Origin: Candidatus Obscuribacterales bacterium
GTDB taxonomy: Bacteria; Cyanobacteriota; Vampirovibrionia; Obscuribacterales; Obscuribacteraceae
Direction of reading: 5' to 3'
DNA: 64,000 nucleotides
NCBI GenBank assembly: GCA_020634035.1
Contig: JACKCM010000006.1
Location: 563,938-627,937, forward strand
Shown here piece after piece: positions 35,220 through 44,592 of this stretch (its first letter is position 1; each line of letters opens with the position of its first letter). The translations under genes were made by a program, and so were the position numbers. The notes beneath the pieces are model-generated. The model saw only the letters and a list, made by a program, of their open reading frames with translations, made no database searches and had not been told where the DNA came from.

Positions 35220-35906
35220 TTGAAAAAATCATCCTTGCTAATGGCTTCCCTCTTGCTTGTCACCGGACTGAATCAGACCACGGCAGAGGCGGCATCGGAA
35301 AAATCGACCGCACCAAGCCCCGCCGAAGCACTCACCGAATTGAAGCGCGGCAACGGCAGATATCTCGAAGGTGTCAGCAAACACCCCCGCATAGACCCGG
35401 CAAGAAGGCTGAAAACAGCCAAGAAAGGGCAGAAGCCCATCGCCAGCATCCTGAGCTGTGCCGATGCCAGGGTGCCGGTAGAGATGATCTTTGACAAAGG
35501 TTTCGGAGACCTGTTTGTGGTGCGGGTGGCCGGCAACGTCTGCGACACGGCTGAACTGGCTTCTCTAGAATTTGGCTCTCTTTATCTGAACACTCCCTTG
35601 ATAGTGGTGCTGGGTCACTCGAAGTGCGGCGCAGTCCAGGCTGCAGTGGATGAGACAGAACTGAAAGGCTCCCTGCCTCTTCTGATCAAAGAGATAAGCC
35701 CGGCGGTGAAAGCAGCTCGCAAAGCCGCTCCGGAGGCAAAAGGAGAGGACCTGACTAATAAAGCGATCGAAGAGAATGTCAGGCTTTCTATAGACCACAT
35801 CATGAAAAGTCCCGGCATCGCCAGGGCGGTCAAAGAGAAAAAGCTCCTGGTCAAAGGTGCGGTCAGAGATTTGAAAAGCGGCAAGGTACGCTGGCTCGAA
35901 GACTGA
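35220..35906 (+). CDS. Exported beta-class carbonic anhydrase
   Basis: Interconverts CO2 and bicarbonate. The zinc ligands are Cys80 (SCADARVP), His133 and Cys136 (GHSKCGA), with the Asp82-Arg84 dyad. The first 25 residues are a signal peptide (KKSSLLMASLLLVTG...AEA), so it should act outside the cytoplasm, like other secreted beta enzymes. The TTG start is needed to include the Lys pair; AAGGCGG precedes it. Followed by a clear terminator. Confidence 0.93.
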   Translation: MKKSSLLMASLLLVTGLNQTTAEAASEKSTAPSPAEALTELKRGNGRYLEGVSKHPRIDPARRLKTAKKGQKPIASILSCADARVPVEMIFDKGFGDLFVVRVAGNVCDTAELASLEFGSLYLNTPLIVVLGHSKCGAVQAAVDETELKGSLPLLIKEISPAVKAARKAAPEAKGEDLTNKAIEENVRLSIDHIMKSPGIARAVKEKKLLVKGAVRDLKSGKVRWLED

Positions 35907-35928
35907 GCTAAAAACAATCGGATACTTA

Positions 35929-35968
35929 AAGGCAGGCTCTAAAAAATCTAGAGCCTGCCTTATTTTTG
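35929..35968 (+). terminator. Rho-independent terminator after carbonic anhydrase
   Basis: Arms AAGGCAGGCTCTA (35929-35941) and TAGAGCCTGCCTT (35949-35961) are exact complements with a 7-nt loop, followed by ATTTTTG. It lies 22 bp after the stop and before the convergent YtxH gene, whose transcript may also use it weakly. Confidence 0.92.
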
Positions 35969-35983
35969 ATTACTTATTAGTGC

Positions 35984-36364
35984 TCAGTTACCCGAAGCAG
36001 CCGACTCGACATCATCGACCAGCACCTTGGTGCTTTTTCCAGCCATTTCTTGAAGCTTGTTGGCGAACTCGTCCTTGGTATTCTGGACGCTATCACCGGC
36101 TTTTTTCATGACTTCGTTGCTTTTACCTTTGAGGTCGCCGATGGCGTTCTCGGTCTTGTCCTTGATCTCAGTGATTCTGTGACCGGCATTGGACTTGAAA
36201 TCATCTATCGAGTCCGAGGCATGCTTGTAGAGGTCTTCAGAACCGTCGGCAATCTGTCTTCTCAATTCTGCGCCGGATTTCGGAGCCGACAACAGACCGA
36301 AAACGAAGCCGAGCAATCCTCCGACCACTAATCCTTCAAAAAATCTTCCTGTGTTGTTAGCCAT
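35984..36364 (-). CDS. YtxH-domain protein
   Basis: A 126-residue protein with the YtxH signature: a Gly-rich transmembrane helix (FFEGLVVGGLLGFVFGLLSAP) followed by KSGAELRRQI and a long amphipathic helical tail, as in LEA/ElaB-like stress proteins. The ATG at 36364 is preferred because AAGGAG sits exactly six bases before it; an ATG two codons upstream abuts that site. It forms a cluster with a DUF948-like and a second YtxH gene. Confidence 0.8.
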   Translation of the reverse strand: MANNTGRFFEGLVVGGLLGFVFGLLSAPKSGAELRRQIADGSEDLYKHASDSIDDFKSNAGHRITEIKDKTENAIGDLKGKSNEVMKKAGDSVQNTKDEFANKLQEMAGKSTKVLVDDVESAASGN

Positions 36365-36385
36365 TATCATCTCCTTAAATAATGC

Positions 36386-36778
36386 TTAGCCGGCTGAAGA
36401 GGATTCCTCTTTATCTGTTTTGCCAGAAAAATACGCTTTAATACCAGCAAAGAGACCATGACCGAACACCTGGGTCTCATGCTTGGCCTGATCCGCCACC
36501 TTGCCGATATTGCCGGTGACATCCTCGACCTTGGTACCTACATCAGTTATCCCACGCTGGGCTATGGAACGAAACTCATTGACAGTGATAAGAACGTTGT
36601 CAACCTCTTTGATAGTCGGACCTAGCTCTTGATCTAGAGTATTGATCAGATTCTCTGTCGCTCCCAGCGTACGGGTCGATTGCTCTAGCAACCGAGCAAT
36701 CGGCATTGCCAGAAATACTCCCAGAACTACCAGGATTAAAAAACAAAAGACAATAACCAGATCAATATTGCTGCTCAT
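36386..36778 (-). CDS. DUF948-like membrane protein
   Basis: A 130-residue protein with one N-terminal transmembrane helix (LVIVFCFLILVVLGVFLAMPI) and a long helical region (TLGATENLINTLDQELGPTIKEVDNVL), like the YtxG/DUF948 proteins that accompany YtxH in other bacteria. A TTG at 36799 is an alternative start seven codons upstream. It lies between two YtxH genes; the trio is probably an envelope- or general-stress set. Confidence 0.65.
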   Translation of the reverse strand: MSSNIDLVIVFCFLILVVLGVFLAMPIARLLEQSTRTLGATENLINTLDQELGPTIKEVDNVLITVNEFRSIAQRGITDVGTKVEDVTGNIGKVADQAKHETQVFGHGLFAGIKAYFSGKTDKEESSSAG

Positions 36779-36866
36779 TGCGGCTGCGTTTACGTCCAAA
36801 ATACCTGCCCCGCTGTGGATTCGCTGTTCTCAAAGTCTGACACGAAGATACAGAAACTACAAAAGC

Positions 36867-37226
36867 TTACTTGTGCTGTAGCGGAAAGACGGTAGCGCCG
36901 CCGCCCAGCTCAATCTCTTCGCGTTTTTTAGCGGCAGCCAGCTTACCTGCGGCCACGGCTCTTTTCATTCTGGAAGCCTGCTCTTCCACCAGAAGCTGAC
37001 AATAGTTCAGCGTCGAAGCGTAGAGGTCGAGTGAATCGTCGACGATTTCACCCATCTTCTCCGGCATATCTTTGGCGGTTTTTCTAATCTCTCCGCGGAC
37101 TTCGTTTCCGGACTTCGGAGCAACCAGGAATGCGATAGTCGCACCACCGGCGGCTCCCACGAAAAGACCGGCCAACCAATAAAGGAGCCCGGAGCCGGAA
37201 TTATTCTCGCTGGATTTCTTACTCAT
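36867..37226 (-). CDS. YtxH-domain protein (second copy)
   Basis: A 119-residue protein with a Gly/Ala-rich membrane helix (YWLAGLFVGAAGGATIAFLVAP), KSGNEVRGEIRK and a helical tail with many charged residues. It differs from the first copy in the tail, so it is an old duplication rather than a recent one. GGAGAAG precedes the ATG. First gene of the three-gene stress cluster. Confidence 0.8.
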   Translation of the reverse strand: MSKKSSENNSGSGLLYWLAGLFVGAAGGATIAFLVAPKSGNEVRGEIRKTAKDMPEKMGEIVDDSLDLYASTLNYCQLLVEEQASRMKRAVAAGKLAAAKKREEIELGGGATVFPLQHK

Positions 37227-37349
37227 CTAACTTCTCCAGTAGTTTTTCAAGCAAGTTTCACCCTAGGTGAGACATGCCATACTTTACCAAATTATTAGCT
37301 TATTAGCTGAATATATAAGCTTATTGTTTCAATCTAAATATTTGGGAAC

Positions 37350-38693
37350 TTATTCGTCTTCGTCCCCATCAACGCTTTCTTCCTCTGCCTTGCTCTCATC
37401 TATTCTGGCAATCAGCTCCACCAGGTGGTCGCAGAGATGCTCAGCGATGGCACGTTTCGGCATCCGGGGCAGACTCTCTCTGATACCGTCGGAGCCCAGG
37501 ATAATAACGGCATTGTCATCGCTTCCGAAGCCAATGTCCGGAACAGTGATGTCATTACCGACGATCATATCCAGATTCTTACGCTGCAATTTATCGGCGG
37601 CATGGGTGAGCAAACCTTCTGATTCTGCAGCGAAGCCTATTACGACCTGGTCTTTTCGTTTGATTCGACCGAGCAAGTCGAGGATGTCAGGGTTCTGGGT
37701 AAGTTCGAGAACCAGATCTTCCGATTCGGATTTCTTGATTTTGTGAGAAGTGACTCTCAGGGGTCTGAAATCCGCCACCGCCGCTGTCATCACCAGAGCA
37801 TCGCAATTGTCGAACTCTGCCTCGACAACCTCTTGCATATCGTGGGCGGTCTCTACGACCAGAACATTGTAAGAACGATTGACCGCTACGGTAGAGACAA
37901 GAATCACATCGGCCCCCCGGCCGGCCAGGGCATCAGCCATGGCTATTCCCATTTTGCCGGAGCTGCGGTTGCCTATGAAACGAACCGGGTCGATAGGTTC
38001 TCTGGTACCGCCTGCGGTGACCAACACCTTTTTGCCCATCAGGGTCTTATGGGCAAGCAAGCGAGATGCCACCGCCGCCGTAATAGATTCGACCGAAGCC
38101 ATCTTTCCGGAACCGACATCGCCACAGGCAACTTCGCCGAACTCTGGAGCGATTACATCGTATCGAAAAGTGTTCTGAAGTATGTCGAGATTGCGACGGG
38201 TAGCCGGATGTCCGTACATCGTAGGGTTCATGGCCGGCGCCACCATCACCTTAGCCTGGGAAGCCAGCACCATCGAGGTGAGCAAGTCGTCGCAGATACC
38301 ACCGGCCAGCTTGGCCAGAATGTCTGCTGTGGCAGGAGCGATCAAAATCAAATCAGCCTTCTTAGCCAGATCTATGTGCTCGGGCTTCCAGCTGGAGGAC
38401 TGCTCGTACTGCTCGCAATGGGTAGGGTTGCGGGTCATGGTGGTGAGACTTAGAGGGGTGATGAACTCCCTGGCGTTGGGAGTGAGCACGGCATGGACAT
38501 CGGCACCGGCCCGTCTTAACATCGAGGCCACATCACAGGCTTTGTAGGCGGCGATTCCACCGGAGACTCCCAGCACGATTGTCTTGTCTTCCAGGGGCGC
38601 GAAGGTCTCGAAAGATTCCTTTTTGCTCTTCACCTTTGACTTCCTCCGGGCGGCGGCTGCTTCGGTAGATTTGGTCTGACCCTTACTTTTCAT
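37350..38693 (-). CDS. coaBC: Bifunctional phosphopantothenoylcysteine decarboxylase/phosphopantothenate-cysteine ligase
   Basis: Catalyses two steps of coenzyme A synthesis. The 447-residue protein has the flavin-binding CoaC half (GVSGGIAAYKACD, HIDLAKKADLILIAPATAD, catalytic Cys in ACGDVGSGKMA) and the CoaB half (TAGGTREPIDPVRFIGNRSSGKMG, KxKK loop in HKIKKSES). A Lys-rich N-terminal extension of about 35 residues and an acidic tail are additional. Divergent from metG. Confidence 0.94.
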   Translation of the reverse strand: MKSKGQTKSTEAAAARRKSKVKSKKESFETFAPLEDKTIVLGVSGGIAAYKACDVASMLRRAGADVHAVLTPNAREFITPLSLTTMTRNPTHCEQYEQSSSWKPEHIDLAKKADLILIAPATADILAKLAGGICDDLLTSMVLASQAKVMVAPAMNPTMYGHPATRRNLDILQNTFRYDVIAPEFGEVACGDVGSGKMASVESITAAVASRLLAHKTLMGKKVLVTAGGTREPIDPVRFIGNRSSGKMGIAMADALAGRGADVILVSTVAVNRSYNVLVVETAHDMQEVVEAEFDNCDALVMTAAVADFRPLRVTSHKIKKSESEDLVLELTQNPDILDLLGRIKRKDQVVIGFAAESEGLLTHAADKLQRKNLDMIVGNDITVPDIGFGSDDNAVIILGSDGIRESLPRMPKRAIAEHLCDHLVELIARIDESKAEEESVDGDEDE

Positions 38694-38878
38694 AAATTTA
38701 AAAACCCAAAAAACCCAAACTCATTTCACTGTATTATTATGATTCTTCTTGAAGGATAAGGCTACCTTCAAAGAGCCGATTACTTACCAAAACAAACAGA
38801 TAGATTTTGGAAATCAAGGGCTCTTTTCGGAGACTCGCTCCGGAGAAGAAATCCAGAATATCAATAAGGTCCGATTCC

Positions 38879-40423
38879 ATGAATAAGTTCTACGTAACTA
38901 CTGCTATTGACTACGTGAATGCAACGCCGCATATCGGCCACGCTTACGAAAAAATTGCCGCCGACATCGTTGCCAGATATCACAGGATGAAAGGCTCGGA
39001 TGTCTTCTTTTTGACCGGAGTGGACGAGCATGGCTCCAAAGTAGAAAAGTCAGCTAAAGAAGCTGGAAAAGAACCCAAAGAGTTCTGCGACGATATGTCC
39101 TCCAAATTCGAAGCCGCCTGGAAGAAGCTGAATCTTTCAAACGATCATTTTATACGGACGACAGACGACTATCACGAAGCCTCCGTTCAGGGAATCTTTA
39201 AAAAACTTCTGGATAAAGGCGACATCTACAAAGGTACCTACGAGGGTCTCTATTGCGAGGGCTGCGAAGACTTCGTAAGAGAGCGGGATCTCGATGAAGA
39301 TGGCAACTGCCCCAATCACATGAAGCCTCCCAAAAAGCTGGAGGAGAACAACTATTTCTTCAAGCTGACCGAATACAAAGATAAACTCCGACAGTGGATC
39401 GACGCCAATCCGGACTGCATCAAACCCGAAGGCAGAAAGAAAGAGATTCTCAATCAGCTCAACGACCCGGAACTGGGCGATTTCAGCGTCAGCCGGGCAA
39501 GACATTCTCTTACCTGGGGAGTTCCGGTGCCCGGGGACAGCGAGCAAGTCATCTATGTCTGGATCGACGCCTTGAGCAACTACATCACCGGCATCGGCTA
39601 TCCGCACGACATGGAGAAATTCAAACGCTACTGGCCTGCCGACCTGCACCTGATTGGAAAAGATATCAATAAATTCCACTCTATCTTCTGGCCCGCACTA
39701 TTGATGGCCGCCGAGATAGAGCCGCCGCGTCAGGTCTATGCCCACGGTTTCATCACCGTCAACGGAAAGAAGCTGAGCAAATCTCTGGGCAATGTCATCG
39801 ATCCGAACGCTCTAGTAGATGAATACGGTGCCGACGCTGTTCGCTACTATCTGATGGCTGCCACCCCCTTCGACAACGACGGTGATTTCTCTACAGAAGA
39901 TTTCATCAAACGGGTCAACGCCGAACTGGCTAACAACCTGGGTAACCTCTTGAACCGCACTCTCACCCTGGTCGACCGAAACTGCGACGGAATCGTGCCG
40001 GATCAAGATCCGGAGCACATTCTTCGAAAACAGGCCAATGAAATTCATGTTGTTTTCGACCAGCATATGGATAAGCTGGAATTCGCCAAAGCGATTGACG
40101 CCCTTTTCGCTTTAGTAGACCAGGCGAACAAATACATGAACGACGAGAAGCCCTGGACCCTCTTCAAAGAAGGTAAGAAAAAAGAGGGCGAAGAGGTGCT
40201 GTTTACCTGTATGGAGGTCTTGAGACGCACCGCCATGCATATTTACCCATTCACTCCGGCCCTTGCTCAGAAGATCTGGTATCAACTGGGCAACGATGAT
40301 GACATCGGTGTTATCGGCGATCGCAAAGATGACGACATGTTCGACATGCTCAAACCCGGGGCGAAAGTGCGCAATACCGGTCCGGTCTTCAACAGACTGG
40401 AGCTGGTCGAAGCTGCCGGTTAA
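38879..40423 (+). CDS. metG: Methionine-tRNA ligase
   Basis: Charges tRNA-Met. The 514-residue protein has HIGHAYEK near the N-terminus, a zinc-binding insert (YCEGCEDF ... GNCPNH) and the KMSKS-equivalent GKKLSKSLGN, with an anticodon-binding helical domain and no C-terminal tRNA-binding extension. The frame is open 24 codons upstream, but MNKFYVTTAIDYVN is the family's normal start, with AAGG before the ATG at 38879. An exported-protein gene follows after 6 bp. Confidence 0.95.
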   Translation: MNKFYVTTAIDYVNATPHIGHAYEKIAADIVARYHRMKGSDVFFLTGVDEHGSKVEKSAKEAGKEPKEFCDDMSSKFEAAWKKLNLSNDHFIRTTDDYHEASVQGIFKKLLDKGDIYKGTYEGLYCEGCEDFVRERDLDEDGNCPNHMKPPKKLEENNYFFKLTEYKDKLRQWIDANPDCIKPEGRKKEILNQLNDPELGDFSVSRARHSLTWGVPVPGDSEQVIYVWIDALSNYITGIGYPHDMEKFKRYWPADLHLIGKDINKFHSIFWPALLMAAEIEPPRQVYAHGFITVNGKKLSKSLGNVIDPNALVDEYGADAVRYYLMAATPFDNDGDFSTEDFIKRVNAELANNLGNLLNRTLTLVDRNCDGIVPDQDPEHILRKQANEIHVVFDQHMDKLEFAKAIDALFALVDQANKYMNDEKPWTLFKEGKKKEGEEVLFTCMEVLRRTAMHIYPFTPALAQKIWYQLGNDDDIGVIGDRKDDDMFDMLKPGAKVRNTGPVFNRLELVEAAG

Positions 40424-40429
40424 TTACCT

Positions 40430-41266
40430 GTGGTCCTTTGGGTCCTGATTCTTCTTTGCTTGATAGCTCCTCCGGAGGTGTCGGCCAAAGCGGCCTTCAA
40501 ATCGAAAGAAGCGATGATAAAGAGCGCCGATGTCATCGCCCTGGTCAACATACTGCGCGTCGAAGAGAAGAAGACACCGGGCAAACCCTTTGATTATGGT
40601 CAAAAAGCGATTGCCGATCCTATTAAAGTGCTGAAAGGCAGCCTGCCTAAAAATGCGGTGTTTCTCGGAGACGAAAACTTCATCTGTGCCCAGGTCAAGT
40701 TTAAGCCGGGACGAGCGCTGGTTTTTCTCAAAAAGCACCCCGGTTATTACACCGGCAACAACTGGGGACTTTCGGTCCGTGCGGTGACCGGCGAGAGGAC
40801 GGCAGAGAAAATCGACTGGTTCGACGGTAACAATGGATTCAGCGCAAGACCCCAACCCCAAGCGGAAGTTTTAAAAGATATCGACAACATATTAAAGTCC
40901 ATGACGCCATCGTATATAGAACCACTGACAAAGGCAAAGCGTTTGACCGATGCCACCATAGGAGAAGGCGAAAGATCTACGCTCTACCCGATCTTCAAAA
41001 GAGCACTGGCTGACCAATCTCTAAAACCAGAAACTCTGACGGACCTGATCAAGAGATCTACGCCTGCTGGCAAAATCTACCTGGTCATGGTCCTTATGCG
41101 CAGAGATAAAAATAGCGCCGATAAAATCTTGAAGGAATTGGAGAAAGACTCCACCACTCTGGAATATCAGAGCGGCTGCGAAGTCTTCCCTACCACCACA
41201 GGCAAAGCGGCCCACGCCCTGCTAACGGATGGGAAGTTCATGGATATAGCACCGCTATCGAAATAG
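40430..41266 (+). CDS. Exported hypothetical protein
   Basis: A 278-residue protein with a signal peptide (LWVLILLCLIAPPEVSA) and a soluble domain. The first half has alternating strands (IKSADVIALVNILRVE ... DPIKVLKGSLPKNAVFLG) resembling small beta-barrel domains seen in exported proteins of unknown role; the second half is helical. No family recognised. The start is a GTG 6 bp after metG, so it is probably cotranscribed with it. Confidence 0.6.
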   Translation: MVLWVLILLCLIAPPEVSAKAAFKSKEAMIKSADVIALVNILRVEEKKTPGKPFDYGQKAIADPIKVLKGSLPKNAVFLGDENFICAQVKFKPGRALVFLKKHPGYYTGNNWGLSVRAVTGERTAEKIDWFDGNNGFSARPQPQAEVLKDIDNILKSMTPSYIEPLTKAKRLTDATIGEGERSTLYPIFKRALADQSLKPETLTDLIKRSTPAGKIYLVMVLMRRDKNSADKILKELEKDSTTLEYQSGCEVFPTTTGKAAHALLTDGKFMDIAPLSK

Positions 41267-41293
41267 GGGCTGCATTTTCGTTATAATCATGCC

Positions 41294-42817
41294 ATGAGCC
41301 TGCCGGAGAAAACATCAGAAGACTACGAGTTCGAAATCAAGTACGAACCGGTCTCTAGAAAACGATACCTACTCCGGTTGGCGGCGCTTACTTTTATCCT
41401 GTTCCTCTGTGCCTGCGGCTTCTTCTCAGGAACTTCCCTTCCGGCTCAGGCGTTGCCTCTCTTTATTGCCTTCACCACCACAGTACTGCTCGGCTGGCTG
41501 ACTCTGCTGCTGCTGCCACTGACAGCAGGGCAAAGAAATCTAATACGGTTGACTTCAGAAGGTCTGGCTTTTCCATCGAGCTTTGCTCCGGATCTGCTTT
41601 TCAGGCAAAGTCGCAAATGGAACGATATTGCCGGTGTTTTATTAGGCACCATGTTCGTGGAAGGCAAAAAAGGCACCTACGAATACGAACTCGAATCGGC
41701 GAAGAACAAACGAAAAGTCTTTATCTATTTCAAATCCGGTGGTCACGCCACTATCGATCTAACCTGCATCTCGAAAGAAGACTCAGAAAAACTTTTTCTT
41801 GCCATAGAATCATGGTGTCTCGACTTCAGCCGCGCTCCCATACCCAGACAGAAAGGCGAAGAGCATGACGATAATTCTGGGAAGTTCCAGCAAAACAGCG
41901 GTAGAGAATCTGTGATGGAAATGCCGCAGACCTACACAGAACTCTGGGAGCAGGAGATGCAGGATCATTTCTCTGCCACCAATTTCGTCCCCTTAAAAAA
42001 AGGTGACACCATACAAGAAGGTCGCTTCCGGGTAGTGATGCCGCTTTCCTCCGGTGGGCTATCTGCTGTTTATTTAGTAGAATCCCGGGACAAAGAGCTG
42101 CGTGTCTTGAAAGAAGCAGTCATACCAGAACGTGTCAGCCTGCAGGAAAAGGCCCGCGAGATGTTTTCTCGAGAAGCGATTCTGCTTCAGAAGATAAACC
42201 ATCCTAATATAGCAAGGGTACACGACTATTTCGTCGAAAACGGCAGAGACTATCTGCTACTCGACTTCATAGCCGGCAATACCCTTCGACAACAACTGGC
42301 TCAATACGGACCAATCAGCGAAAGCGAAGCCCTGGAATACGCTCTCGATATGATCGCCCTGGTCAGTTATCTGCACGACCTCAATCCACCGATAATCCAT
42401 CGCGATCTGAGCCCGGACAATCTGGTAGTAAAAGAAGACGGCTCTCTGGTATTAATCGACTTCGGTGCAGCCAACGAACTAATAGGTACCGCCACCGGAA
42501 CTCTGGTGGGCAAGCAAGCCTATATGGCCCCGGAACAGTTTCGGGGTAAAGCCGGCAAAGCCAGCGACATCTACGGCATAGGCGCCACCCTCTTTTTTCT
42601 ATTGACCGGAGTCGATCCAAGCCCTCTCACCTGTTCCAGTCCCAGAACAATCAATAAAGAAGTCTCTCCGGCAACAGACGCTATAGTGGCTGCCTGCACC
42701 GAACAAAATATAGAAGAGCGAGCCACCTCTCTGCAAGATTTACACGATCGCATTCAGAGGGTTATCGAAGAAGGCGGTGGCGCGATTCTGGACATCGCCC
42801 CCGAGAAGGATAATTAA
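41294..42817 (+). CDS. Ser/Thr protein kinase with N-terminal two-helix membrane domain
   Basis: A 507-residue protein. Two transmembrane helices (about residues 27-48 and 54-76) precede a beta-rich region (about 82-175: LTSEGLAFP ... KWNDIAGVLLG ... HATIDLTCI) that looks like a PH-like membrane-proximal domain, then a Hanks-type kinase (about 235-495). The glycine loop is atypical (SSGGLSAVY); the ATP Lys (VLKEAV), HRDLSPDN, DFG and APEQF are present. Ser in place of Lys in the catalytic loop is shared with its neighbour. First of a tandem kinase pair, 5 bp apart, in the Hsp100 operon. Confidence 0.85.
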   Translation: MSLPEKTSEDYEFEIKYEPVSRKRYLLRLAALTFILFLCACGFFSGTSLPAQALPLFIAFTTTVLLGWLTLLLLPLTAGQRNLIRLTSEGLAFPSSFAPDLLFRQSRKWNDIAGVLLGTMFVEGKKGTYEYELESAKNKRKVFIYFKSGGHATIDLTCISKEDSEKLFLAIESWCLDFSRAPIPRQKGEEHDDNSGKFQQNSGRESVMEMPQTYTELWEQEMQDHFSATNFVPLKKGDTIQEGRFRVVMPLSSGGLSAVYLVESRDKELRVLKEAVIPERVSLQEKAREMFSREAILLQKINHPNIARVHDYFVENGRDYLLLDFIAGNTLRQQLAQYGPISESEALEYALDMIALVSYLHDLNPPIIHRDLSPDNLVVKEDGSLVLIDFGAANELIGTATGTLVGKQAYMAPEQFRGKAGKASDIYGIGATLFFLLTGVDPSPLTCSSPRTINKEVSPATDAIVAACTEQNIEERATSLQDLHDRIQRVIEEGGGAILDIAPEKDN

Positions 42818-42822
42818 GCACC

Positions 42823-44181
42823 ATGACCGGAGACAGAGGCGAGAAACAGAATTCCGGATCACCGCGAGGCTCGCTGGCCAAGCGGTATTTCATCTCTCGC
42901 AATATTGTCAGACCGCAGGACTACGATGAGTTCTGGATTCGTTACAGACCGGAGCGAGTCGATCTGAAAGCGACCGGGAAACTGGCACCGGTGCTGACCA
43001 TCACCACTCTCATTCTCTTTCTCTGCCTGGCAACGACCTGTTTTATAGCGCCCCTTCAAACTCTGTCGCTCTACCTTTTTGTGGCATGGCTGATAAGTTT
43101 ATCGGTGTCCTTCGCCTTAGCGCCCAATTTGCTGATGCGCTATCTCTACCCGACTCATATTCAGCTTTCCGAATCCGGTATTCGCTTACACTGGATCAGG
43201 CACTGGCTCCAGGCCTCCTCAATAACCATAGACTGGGACAGGGTCTCCCATGTCACGACCTCGGACCGCCGCGTGTTCAAAACCCTCAGCGTCGAAGTGG
43301 AATTCAACATTCACTCGCGCGGGATCTCAAGCCTGGACAAAATTGTTTTTGCAGCACTTGCTCCTGTCTTGAGCTGGGGGTGGATAAGCAGCGATCGACC
43401 ATTGCTGAAGCTGAACATCAATGGTATCGCATCCAGTGACGACAGAAAGAGACTGCAATCCGCCTTGAAAAAGTATCTGCCCTCTTACAGAATCGAACCC
43501 AAAGTCGCCGATGATTTAAACATGTATATAAAGTTCGACTCCTACACCGACCTCTGGCTCGACACGCTTTCGGCTTCTAAATCTACTTCTTCCTACGACA
43601 GCATCACCACCGGGACACACTTGAGCAATGAGACTTATAAGGTGATCGAAGAGATAGGCTCCGGCGGAGAAGCCCGGATTTACCGGGCCCAGTTGCTCAA
43701 GCCCGTTCCGGGTAGCATGGGTCTCGAAGGCGTAGCCCGCAACGAGACAATGGTGGACATGTCGGACATGGCAGTCATGACTGCTCCACTCGAGCTAGAA
43801 GACAGAAAATCCGGTGCATCGAAAGTTGACTCACCGCAGGTAGTACTGAAAGAATTTGTTCTTCCTGCCCAGGCAGGCGTCAACGCTCGCCAGCGAGTGC
43901 TGGAGAACATCAAAGCAGAGGCGGTATTGTGGAGAAAGCTTCGACATCCGAATATTGTCCGCCTCTTAGATTTCTTCGCCGAGGAACAGAGAGCCTATCT
44001 GGTTCTAGAGCATATTGAAGGCCAGTCTCTCAAAGCATTAGTAGAAAAGAATCAGAGTCCCCTGGATCAAAAACAGGTAATCGAATACACCCTTGTCATG
44101 TGTGACATCCTCGGCTATCTGCATCGCAAAAAGCCCACCAGTGATTCATCGAGATTTCAGCCCCGACAACCTGATTCTTGA
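42823..44181 (+). CDS. Ser/Thr protein kinase paralogue, N-terminal part before a frameshift
   Basis: Same architecture as the preceding kinase: two transmembrane helices (about residues 50-90), a beta-rich PH-like segment and the N-lobe of a kinase with GSGGEARIYRA. About 50 residues are inserted before the ATP-binding Lys (VVLKEFV), which is unusual. The frame loses sense after GYLHRK at an A5 run (44128-44132) and stops at 44181; deleting one A restores the kinase C-lobe in the next frame. Confidence 0.8.
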   Translation: MTGDRGEKQNSGSPRGSLAKRYFISRNIVRPQDYDEFWIRYRPERVDLKATGKLAPVLTITTLILFLCLATTCFIAPLQTLSLYLFVAWLISLSVSFALAPNLLMRYLYPTHIQLSESGIRLHWIRHWLQASSITIDWDRVSHVTTSDRRVFKTLSVEVEFNIHSRGISSLDKIVFAALAPVLSWGWISSDRPLLKLNINGIASSDDRKRLQSALKKYLPSYRIEPKVADDLNMYIKFDSYTDLWLDTLSASKSTSSYDSITTGTHLSNETYKVIEEIGSGGEARIYRAQLLKPVPGSMGLEGVARNETMVDMSDMAVMTAPLELEDRKSGASKVDSPQVVLKEFVLPAQAGVNARQRVLENIKAEAVLWRKLRHPNIVRLLDFFAEEQRAYLVLEHIEGQSLKALVEKNQSPLDQKQVIEYTLVMCDILGYLHRKKPTSDSSRFQPRQPDS

Positions 44182-44518
44182 CAATACCGGCGTACTGAAA
44201 CTGACCGACTTCAATATCGCCCTGCAGCTGGAGGCGGACTGCAACAAGCGAGTAGCAGGCAAGCACGCTTATATTCCGCCGGAGCAATTTCGCGGCGAAG
44301 CCTCTCCCCAGAGTGACATCTACGCTTTCGGCTGCACCCTCCACTTTCTGCTCACCGCTCAAGACCCGGAGGCACTCACGGTCTCTTCGCCAAAAGACCT
44401 CAATGCCGGAACCTCCGAAGCCCTGGACCGGATCGTTCGAAAATGCACAGAACAGAGTCGGGCCAGCAGATATCAATCTATGAACGAGATCAAGTCCGAC
44501 TTAATCGCCTGCGGATAA
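44129..44518 (+). CDS. Ser/Thr protein kinase paralogue, C-lobe after the frameshift
   Basis: Continuation of the same kinase in the +1 frame: VIHRDFSPDNLIL, KLTDFN, then PPEQFRGEASPQSDIYAFG and the C-lobe helices. The DFG motif reads DFN and APE reads PPE, so even an intact protein may be weak or inactive. There is no start signal of its own, which argues for one broken gene rather than two genes. Confidence 0.75.
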   Translation, partial: KSPPVIHRDFSPDNLILDNTGVLKLTDFNIALQLEADCNKRVAGKHAYIPPEQFRGEASPQSDIYAFGCTLHFLLTAQDPEALTVSSPKDLNAGTSEALDRIVRKCTEQSRASRYQSMNEIKSDLIACG

Positions 44519-44592
44519 CTTAGCCTAGGATTAATGGCAAAAATCTATTAAAATTGCCGAAATCATCGCGAAAGGGAAAGGAATCCTATTCT

